Source of the DNA: Phycisphaerae bacterium
GTDB lineage: Bacteria > Planctomycetota > Phycisphaerae > UBA1845 > JAFGLZ01
DNA: 36,033 bases
Direction: 5' to 3'
Assembly (NCBI GenBank): GCA_016927755.1
Contig: JAFGLZ010000164.1
Location: 1-36,033, forward strand
Part shown: positions 19,939-25,666 of the stretch, piece by piece
How positions within the stretch are numbered: the first letter of the stretch is position 1
How the letters are laid out: every line of letters begins with the position of its first letter
Made by a program: the position numbers and the translations under genes
Notes under the pieces: model-generated
Databases searched by the model: none
Seen by the model: the letters and a program-made list of their open reading frames with translations, nothing else
What the model was told of the DNA's origin: nothing

Positions 19939-20181
19939 ATGACAGACAAGGAGTTCCAAGCAGGCGTCTCCGAGGCACAACAGAAGATCGCCAAATTGCC
20001 TCCGGGTAAGCGGCAGGTCCTGATGAAGTTGCTCAAGGAGGTGGTGAAACGGCACGGCTTCATCAAGGAACAGTGTAGTCAGGCCCGCAACGGATTGGAC
20101 GACCTACGGATCATGCTGAAGTACCTCGTGTTCGATCACGAGGCCACGTTGCGAGAGCAGGCGAACTCTCAAGGGGATTGA
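19939..20181 (+). CDS. Small helical protein of unknown function
   Basis: This 80-residue acidic and basic helical protein has no signal peptide, membrane segment or cysteine pair. A Lys-rich segment (IAKLPPGKRQVLMKLLKEV) is followed by a second helix that could pair into a coiled coil (LDDLRIMLKYLVFDHEATLRE). Short proteins with a KLPP-x-KR-x-x-LMKLL core recur, as I recall, in planctomycetes without known function. The ATG at 19939 is preferred over an in-frame GTG at 19864, whose added residues are Pro-rich and look non-coding. A perfect hairpin 44 bases after the stop probably terminates it. Confidence 0.65.
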   Translation: MTDKEFQAGVSEAQQKIAKLPPGKRQVLMKLLKEVVKRHGFIKEQCSQARNGLDDLRIMLKYLVFDHEATLREQANSQGD

Positions 20182-20224
20182 GCCGTCGGACCCCTTGTTG
20201 CGGCGGCGTGACAACTTGCCTGCC

Positions 20225-20248
20225 AACCGGCCTGAGGACAGGCCGGTT
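20225..20248. terminator. Bidirectional terminator hairpin
   Basis: AACCGGCCTG (20225-20234) and CAGGCCGGTT (20239-20248) form a perfect 10-bp stem with loop AGGA. It lies between the convergent stops of the small helical protein and the aminotransferase-fold gene. The T tract is short (TTT) on the plus strand, so efficiency is uncertain. Confidence 0.55.
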
Positions 20249-20277
20249 TCGCCGGATGGCGGTCTTGCCTCCGGTTC

Positions 20278-21387
20278 TTAGAGAACCTTCAAGACTCGCT
20301 CCACGTCGGCCATCGTGTTGTAGCCGTGGATGGCGATGCGGAGCCGACCCGCGTGACTCATGATGTGAACGTTCTCCGCGTGTAGCTCGCGGTGGATTCG
20401 CTCGGCGTCGGGGTGGCGAAATGCCAAGATGCCTGCGATGCCATCCGGATCGTTTGGCGTGAGCAACTCGACGGGGCGCTTCCCCAACTCCTCCAGACAA
20501 GCCAGCACGAGCGGGCGGGTATGCGCGTCGATGGCCTGGATTCCGACCGACTGCACATAGGCCAGCCCCGCCGCCACCGCGTAGACGGCCGGGTAATTCG
20601 GCATGCCGACGCAGAAACTGGCCGCACCGGGCTTGGTTACGGTTCGTTCAAAGCGGTCGGCCTCGAAGGCGTTCTGGAGGTTGAACCATCCGCCGGCCGG
20701 GACGGTCCATGACTCGGCGCGTGCCGCGGGAACGCCGACGAGTCCGCCCCCGTGGCTGGCCAGGATCCACTTGTGCGTCGAGCTGACGATGAGGTCCACG
20801 CCCGTCGAATCGAGTGGGATCCGGCCGAGGGCCTGCGTCACGTCGACCGCCAGCAGGGCTGGAGAATGCTTGCGGACCGCGTCCACGACGCTCGGCACGG
20901 GGATCTTGAAGCCGTTGTAGAAGCTGACGAGCGAGGTCGAGACGAGTCGGGTCCTCGCCCCGAGCAGCGGGACGAGGTCTTCGACTCTCAGGGCGCCGTC
21001 GCGCGAACGCCACACCCGCACGGTCGCCGGGCACGTCGGCTGGAGCCAGGGCGTCGCCCCGGCCGGGAAGTCGAGGTCGTTGATCACCACCTCGTCGTCC
21101 TCTCGGAGCTTCAGCGCCATCGCCGCCAGGTTGTACGCCTCCGACGAGCAGGAGCAGATGCCGATCTCATCCGGCCTCAGGCCGAACGCCCGAGCGGCTT
21201 GCTCCCTGACGGCCTGCCACTGGGCTTCGTGGAGCTTCCGGCCGTCCATGCCCAGCAGCTTGTCCTGAGCGTACTGCCCCAGCGCGTCGATGACGGCGCG
21301 AGGGGGAATACCCTCGGCGGCGGTGTTCAAATAAGTCATCCCCTCGAGACAGGGGAAGTCACGACGTCGAGATTCATCCGTCAGCAT
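20278..21387 (-). CDS. Class V aminotransferase-fold PLP enzyme
   Basis: This 369-residue enzyme is a fold-type I PLP protein of the class V (NifS/IscS/CsdA-like) superfamily. The PLP lysine is K206 in SSTHKW, and D182 in AVDVTQALG is the usual ring-nitrogen aspartate. The N-terminal segment YLNTAAEGIPPRAV and the C-terminal HIMSHAGRLRIAIHGYNT fit the family, in which the Arg of the latter binds the substrate carboxylate. No conserved active-site cysteine loop of the desulfurases is evident. An aminotransferase, epimerase or lyase role is therefore likelier than sulfur transfer. The ATG at 21387 fits family length but has no clear ribosome site. Confidence 0.88.
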   Translation of the reverse strand: MLTDESRRRDFPCLEGMTYLNTAAEGIPPRAVIDALGQYAQDKLLGMDGRKLHEAQWQAVREQAARAFGLRPDEIGICSCSSEAYNLAAMALKLREDDEVVINDLDFPAGATPWLQPTCPATVRVWRSRDGALRVEDLVPLLGARTRLVSTSLVSFYNGFKIPVPSVVDAVRKHSPALLAVDVTQALGRIPLDSTGVDLIVSSTHKWILASHGGGLVGVPAARAESWTVPAGGWFNLQNAFEADRFERTVTKPGAASFCVGMPNYPAVYAVAAGLAYVQSVGIQAIDAHTRPLVLACLEELGKRPVELLTPNDPDGIAGILAFRHPDAERIHRELHAENVHIMSHAGRLRIAIHGYNTMADVERVLKVL

Positions 21388-21656
21388 TTGCGGGACCCCA
21401 GCTTTGTGTATGACGATTCGCCGCGCGACCGGCCGTAACGGCGGGCCGGCGGCCTTGTCTTCGTGGCGGGGATGCTACCATGAGCTTGCCCGCGAATCAC
21501 GGGGCGGCGCGCGTTTCTTTGTCGGCGGGCCGGCGGGACCGGTGCGAAGCATGAATGCCGCCGCTTGGGCAACCTGGCGTCGTCGCGCTTGCGGTCGGCC
21601 CGTGGCAGCCGATAATGCCGGCGACACGAGCACTCGCTTTCCGGAGTTCCACAGGC

Positions 21657-22361
21657 ATGACGCGAATCGTCACGAGCGCGGTTGAGTGGATCGGTGGGCA
21701 CACGCTGGTGATCCTGGCCGGGCTGATCATCATCGTCGGCGGCACGTGGGGGTTCATAGAGCTTGCCGACGAGGTGGCTGAGGGCCAGACACAGAACTTC
21801 GACGAGTGGCTGCTGCGATCACTCCGCAAACCGGACGATCCGGCCACGCCGATCGGCCCGGCCTGGATGGGCGAGATCGGTCGAGACCTGACGGCGCTGG
21901 GTGGCATGGCGGTGCTCTCGCTCTTCACGCTGGCGGTCGTGGGCTATCTCTGGCTCGATCGCCGGCGGTCTGCGATGTGGTTCGTCCTAATCGCCACGGT
22001 AGGGGGGCTGGCGTTGAGCCTGATCCTCAAGGCGTCGTTCAGCCGTCCGAGACCGAGCATCGTGCCGCACCTGTCCTACGTGCACACGAGCAGCTTCCCG
22101 AGCGGTCACTCGATCATGAGCGCGGTGGTGTACCTGACACTCGGGGCCCTCCTGACGCGACTGGTCACGAAGGTGCAGCTCAAGTTCTACTTCCTCGCCG
22201 TGGCGGCGTTGCTCAGCTTCCTGGTCGGCCTGAGCCGGACGTACATGGGCGTGCACTATCCAACCGACGTCCTGGCCGGCTGGACGATCGGCCTAGTCTG
22301 GGCGACGCTCTGCTACCTCGTCCTACGAACGCTCCAGCGCCGGGGGATCGTTGAGGAGTAG
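21657..22361 (+). CDS. PAP2-family membrane phosphatase
   Basis: This 234-residue protein is a type 2 phosphatidic-acid phosphatase. The three family motifs are KASFSRPRP (K-x6-RP), FPSGH and SRTYMGVHYPTD (SR-x5-H-x3-D). About six hydrophobic helices surround them, starting with a first helix at about 11-29. Such enzymes dephosphorylate phosphatidic acid, undecaprenyl pyrophosphate or similar lipids on the outer membrane face; which substrate applies here cannot be told. The ATG at 21657 gives the normal family N-terminus. An ATG at 21555 would add 34 residues without membrane character. Confidence 0.9.
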   Translation: MTRIVTSAVEWIGGHTLVILAGLIIIVGGTWGFIELADEVAEGQTQNFDEWLLRSLRKPDDPATPIGPAWMGEIGRDLTALGGMAVLSLFTLAVVGYLWLDRRRSAMWFVLIATVGGLALSLILKASFSRPRPSIVPHLSYVHTSSFPSGHSIMSAVVYLTLGALLTRLVTKVQLKFYFLAVAALLSFLVGLSRTYMGVHYPTDVLAGWTIGLVWATLCYLVLRTLQRRGIVEE

Positions 22362-22463
22362 AGCTGAAAGGGTACATCGTCCGCTGAAACGGCCAATCCC
22401 CTCAAGCATTCGTTCGTGTTCCCCAACCGCTCGGTTTCGTGGGGCCAGCGGCACGACTATGCA

Positions 22464-22778
22464 CTATGGCGCGTCAGCACCATCGGCCGCCAGAACCGCG
22501 CGGAGCCCGCGGGCGATCAGCCGGGCGCGAGTGATCCCCTTCTTCTTGGCCAGCACGTCGGAACGTTCAAGGAGGCCGCGTTCGATGCTGACCGAGATGA
22601 CCTTGTGGCCTTTGCCTTCCGTCGGTCGGCCCGCCTTTCTCTTGGCTCGCTGCCACTGGGCCTTGGCCGATCGCGAGGGTGGCTCGAACGTGTCCGCGAC
22701 GAACTCCTGATCGAATTCGGACGTATCCCGGGGCGCTGGCTTGGCCGAACCGCGTTTTGATCCTGATCGACTGCTCAT
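22464..22778 (-). CDS. BrnA-type antitoxin, ribbon-helix-helix
   Basis: This 104-residue protein has a basic, disordered-looking N-terminus and a Lys/Arg-rich linker (AKAQWQRAKRKAGRP). A C-terminal ribbon-helix-helix then follows (HKVISVSIERGLLERSDVLA then GITRARLIARGL). It begins within the stop codon of the toxin gene (ATGA overlap at 22775-22778), the usual toxin-first order of brnT-brnA. BrnA proteins bind the toxin and repress the shared promoter through the ribbon-helix-helix; that is inferred here. Confidence 0.78.
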   Translation of the reverse strand: MSSRSGSKRGSAKPAPRDTSEFDQEFVADTFEPPSRSAKAQWQRAKRKAGRPTEGKGHKVISVSIERGLLERSDVLAKKKGITRARLIARGLRAVLAADGADAP

Positions 22779-23044
22779 TGTCTTGACCTCCTACGGTAGC
22801 GTCGCTTCTCCCGGTCTGTTAGCGGGCGGGCATGAATCACGTAGATCGAATCATCTTCGTCGATGACGAACACCACCTGGAGAAGGCGTCCGCCTCGTCC
22901 CGGCCCCCAGACGAGCCACTTATCATCCGCTCGATGGAGCGGATACGGCTGACGGGCGGTGATGACAACGCCTTCCGCCTCATCGGATCGCACGCCGTGC
23001 CGGGCCAGATGGCTGACGTTCCAATCATCCCATCGGAAGTCCAT
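22775..23044 (-). CDS. BrnT-family toxin
   Basis: This 89-residue protein matches the BrnT family, whose members are RelE-like ribonuclease toxins. The N-terminus FRWDDWNVSHLARHGV fits the (F-x-WD-x-x-K-x-x-x-N-x-x-KHGV) pattern. The end VIHARPLTDREKRRYRRR fits the (IISAR-x-x-x-x-E-R-x-x-Y) pattern. The usual Lys and Asn of the N-terminal motif are changed to Asn and Ser, so activity is not certain. The ATG at 23044 has GGAG 7 bases upstream and lies about 18 bases from the predicted transcript start. It is followed with a 4-base overlap by the antitoxin. Confidence 0.8.
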   Translation of the reverse strand: MDFRWDDWNVSHLARHGVRSDEAEGVVITARQPYPLHRADDKWLVWGPGRGGRLLQVVFVIDEDDSIYVIHARPLTDREKRRYRRRSRQ

Positions 23045-23058
23045 GCGAGCGCTCCGTG

Positions 23059-23208
23059 TTACAAATTACTTATATAAGAAATCCGATCGATTGTCAAGCC
23101 GGGACCACCCCCCCGGAGCCTGTCGACGTCCTCCTCTAGGACGACGGTTCGTCCACAGATGACCCACTGATAGGTACCCTTTCCGGGTCTCTCTCCTGTC
23201 GTGACCAT
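23059..23208 (-). pseudogene. Decayed small zinc-ribbon protein
   Basis: A 49-codon frame opens at ATG 23208 with GGGAGG 6 bases upstream. It begins V-T-T-G-E-R-P-G-K-G-T-Y, the characteristic opening of a family of about 45-residue zinc-ribbon proteins (TTGE-x-PGKGTY-x-C-x-x-CG-x-x-V-x-L). The first zinc cysteine is Trp (Q-W-V-I-C-G). The C-terminal half that should carry the second C-P-x-C is replaced by unrelated residues after D-R-L, next to a run of seven G. Its 3' end overlaps the brnT promoter. It is therefore probably a remnant, although translation may still occur. Confidence 0.5.
23069..23097 (-). promoter_or_regulatory. Near-consensus sigma-70 promoter of the BrnT/BrnA operon
   Basis: On the minus strand TTGACA (23092-23097) and TATAAG (23069-23074) are separated by exactly 17 bases. 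The -10 region overlaps the 10-base palindrome CTTATATAAG. The predicted start is about 18 bases from the brnT ATG. This is the best promoter match in the window. Repression by the antitoxin at the palindrome is plausible. Confidence 0.75.
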
Positions 23209-23277
23209 TCGTAACCTCCCGTTTCGCCGAGCCCGCACCGTGGATCCCGATTCCCAATTGCCGATGGCCGTCTCGGC

Positions 23278-23493
23278 TTACTTAGCAGACGTACAGATGC
23301 AGAAGAGCGTGGGTGTCCTGTCATTGAGGGCCTGTTGTGGCACCCGGGCTCGCCCGGCGGCGTCGGGTGCTTCGATAAGCAGGGCCGGGATAGCCCCTAT
23401 TACCGGGCCTGCGGGAATCCACTGGATCCCGCAAGGGTCAACGATCGGGTGCACTGGCGTGATGACATAGGGGATCTTGCCGATGGTCCTCAT
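23278..23493 (-). CDS. 71-residue protein of unknown function
   Basis: A 71-codon frame in the gap between brnT and the lipoprotein gene has a protein-like composition with many Pro, Ile and Val (KIPYVITPVHPIVDPCG, then PALLIEAPD) and ends CICTSAK. Third codon positions lean to G and C. There is no recognised family, signal peptide or membrane helix. The start at 23493 has no good ribosome site, so the true start or even coding status is uncertain. It may be a small peptide of the same minus-strand cluster. Confidence 0.4.
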   Translation of the reverse strand: MRTIGKIPYVITPVHPIVDPCGIQWIPAGPVIGAIPALLIEAPDAAGRARVPQQALNDRTPTLFCICTSAK

Positions 23494-23639
23494 TGGCAGG
23501 GAGTGTCTCCGTCGCGACGCGCGCGGCTGTACCGACGGGTAGCGATCATTTCAGACGGCGCGCACGCGCTCGCCTTCCCTCCCAGCCATGTCAGCTCCTG
23601 ATCACGGCTGACGAGGGTACCTCTGCCGGGAGAACGATC

Positions 23640-24980
23640 ATGCACACCCATTCACTCAGTCGAAAGGGGGCCAGAGGAGCGTGGCGTAGGTTGCACGGGG
23701 CGATGACGAGCGTTGGCGCGGGACTGGCGGTCACGCTAGCGGGTTTGCTGGTGTCGTGCTGCACGCCGCCTGCCGAGGACGTCATGGTTCCGCCCGACGA
23801 CGGCGTCGTGGCCGGGGTCGAGGAACCCGCGCCGACGCTCGCGGGTGTCTGGGAATCGGCGTACATCGGGCGAGAAGGAAGCTGGGTGGACCCGAATGCG
23901 CCGATGGCACGGTTCATGGACAGCATCGGAAACCCCTTTGCCGAGATGGGATCGCTGCCGGAAGGTGTTCGCGACTTCATTGCCATTGACGCCAACGACG
24001 CGATGGTGGCCAGTTGGCGCTACGATTCCAATGCGAACACCGTTTTCGTCGGTACACCCGAAACCGACCCTGTCCTTGGCGTCCCGTTCGTTCTCCAGGA
24101 GGACGGCACATTCCTCGTGGAGGACCTCGAGTTGATGGCTGGGCTGATGGGCATGGGACTCCGAGTCGCCGCCGTGGCGGATCTCATTCTCCGGCCGGAC
24201 GAGGACGGACAGAGCTGGATTGGCCTGCAGCAGATCGTCGTGACGGTCGAGGCCACCGAGGCCATCGAGTTGGACCCATCGGTGGCCGTGGGGGACAAGG
24301 CAGTCTACGCCACGGAGGTGACGATTCAACTGCAGCCGACTTCGGCCCCCACGCTGCTGTTTCCCGATGCGACGTGGGCGATTCAGGTGGATGAAAGCGA
24401 GGCCAACCGCCTGGCCCCGACCGGTTACGTCGAGTTGACCGGTCCCGACGGCGAGTACAGCGGCTGGGATTCGGGATCCGAAGGATCGCTCGCCGCCCTG
24501 CTCACCGAAACGATGGGCATGCCGGAAGGCATCTTCATGGAAGGGGCCCGGACCTTCCTTCTCTTTGATGACGACGGACGGCTCCTCGAGATCTACCGGT
24601 ACGTCACGGCCGAGAACAAGATCATCGTCTCCGGGCCGGGGGAGAACCTCTTCGCGGGTCAGGCGCCGCAGGAGAGCCCTGGCTGTTGGTCGTGGGTGGT
24701 GAGTCAGACAATCCCTTCGGGGGGGCCGTTGTCGATCGAGGTGACCGCCACGCTCACGACCCACGAAGGGTCTTTGGCGGAAGGACGCCAACTGGTGTAC
24801 GACCTTCGGGGTGCCTTCACGGTTACGTCCGACATGCCCAGCGGCGGCGATGTCATTCCGGCGGGGACGACCGCCACCTGCATCGTCGTGCAGTTCGGTA
24901 CGATGACGACCTCCGACGGGCCCTTCGCGCTGTTTCCCGGCGCCACGGTCGAGCCGTATCCGGTGTCGGAGGAGGAATAG
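23640..24980 (+). CDS. Secreted lipoprotein with an internal duplication
   Basis: This 446-residue protein has a basic N-terminus, a hydrophobic stretch and a lipobox ending L-V-S-C40, so lipid attachment at C40 is likely. The mature part contains two halves of similar layout. Each opens with a G-x-W/V-E-x segment, has a line R-x-F-x-x-x-D-x-x-x-x-x-x-x-x-Y/R-Y, then a V-F/S-G-x-x-E motif and a beta-rich block rich in V, T and E. No known domain was recognised; a pair of beta-barrel or lipocalin-like modules is a guess. The ATG at 23640 has GGGAG 7 bases upstream. Terminated by the hairpin at 25037-25071. Confidence 0.78.
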   Translation: MHTHSLSRKGARGAWRRLHGAMTSVGAGLAVTLAGLLVSCCTPPAEDVMVPPDDGVVAGVEEPAPTLAGVWESAYIGREGSWVDPNAPMARFMDSIGNPFAEMGSLPEGVRDFIAIDANDAMVASWRYDSNANTVFVGTPETDPVLGVPFVLQEDGTFLVEDLELMAGLMGMGLRVAAVADLILRPDEDGQSWIGLQQIVVTVEATEAIELDPSVAVGDKAVYATEVTIQLQPTSAPTLLFPDATWAIQVDESEANRLAPTGYVELTGPDGEYSGWDSGSEGSLAALLTETMGMPEGIFMEGARTFLLFDDDGRLLEIYRYVTAENKIIVSGPGENLFAGQAPQESPGCWSWVVSQTIPSGGPLSIEVTATLTTHEGSLAEGRQLVYDLRGAFTVTSDMPSGGDVIPAGTTATCIVVQFGTMTTSDGPFALFPGATVEPYPVSEEE

Positions 24981-25036
24981 GCCGCGGGCTGGACGAAAGC
25001 CCGTCTCAACGAATCTTGTTGCCTCCTAATGGCGAC

Positions 25037-25071
25037 GGGGGCAGGTCGCGTCGAGAGACGGACCTGCCCCC
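25037..25071 (+). terminator. Intrinsic terminator of the lipoprotein gene
   Basis: A perfect 11-bp stem, GGGGGCAGGTC (25037-25047) with GACCTGCCCCC (25061-25071), encloses a 4-bp inner stem CGTC/GACG with a GAGA tetraloop. The following bases are TGTTCC, a weak T tract. It begins 57 bases after the lipoprotein stop. Confidence 0.6.
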
Positions 25072-25125
25072 TGTTCCTGGAACATCCCGGCAGCACTTCG
25101 TTACTCAGCACCACCTCGGGATGGT

Positions 25126-25637
25126 ATGATTGCGAATCGCTCCACTGAGCAGGGCTGCTCACGGCGACGTTGTCTTGGCGTTCCCGCGGAGGTGCTTGAT
25201 GATGAGGTCTACGCTGCCATCGCTGCTCGTCTTCTCTCTCGCGACTGGTTCGAGCAGATCAAGCCGGACGTCGTCGTGGCCCACTGGCCGTTCGACACCC
25301 ACCCGAACCACCACGTCGTGGGGTCGCTCGCGTGGCTGTGCTACAAGAAGGAAGGCGGCTGGAACCTGTACTTCTACGAGGTCTACACGGACATCCAGTC
25401 GCTCGGATTCCGCCCGGATGTGTATCTCGATGTCGAGCCGGTGATCGAGACGAAGAAGAAGGCCATCGATTGCATCGTGAGCCAAACCCCGGCCGAATTG
25501 TGGGAGACGCACGAGAAGATGCATCATCGCCGAGGCAAGGAGTGCGGCCGGGAGCGCGCCGAGGCGTATTTCCTCGTCGAGGCAAGAAGGGCTGTCCGCT
25601 ACTGCCGGTGCCGTTCATCGAGAAGACGGGACGATAG
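25126..25637 (+). pseudogene. PIG-L deacetylase remnant, N-terminally truncated and frameshifted
   Basis: The reading frame from about 25190 encodes the C-terminal two thirds of a PIG-L/LmbE N-acetylglucosamine-deacetylase-like protein: KPDVVVAHWPFDTHPNHHVVG, LYFYEV and DVEPVIETKKKAIDC, ending near residue AEAYFLVEA. The N-terminal part, with the metal-binding HPDD motif, is absent; the preceding 60 bases do not match. At about 25580-25595 the frame shifts: the expected K-K-G-C-P-L-L-P-V-P-F-I-E-K-T-G-R end reads in the next frame and stops at 25637. The shift lies in GCAAGAAGGG and is consistent with loss of one A. No working gene product is expected. Confidence 0.75.
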
Positions 25638-25666
25638 CGGATTCTCGGCGCGGGTCGGTCGCGACA

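Noticed and set aside
23201..23470. 89-residue plus-strand frame near brnT
   Set aside because: It overlaps both the zinc-ribbon start region and the 71-codon frame and has no homology that I recognise.
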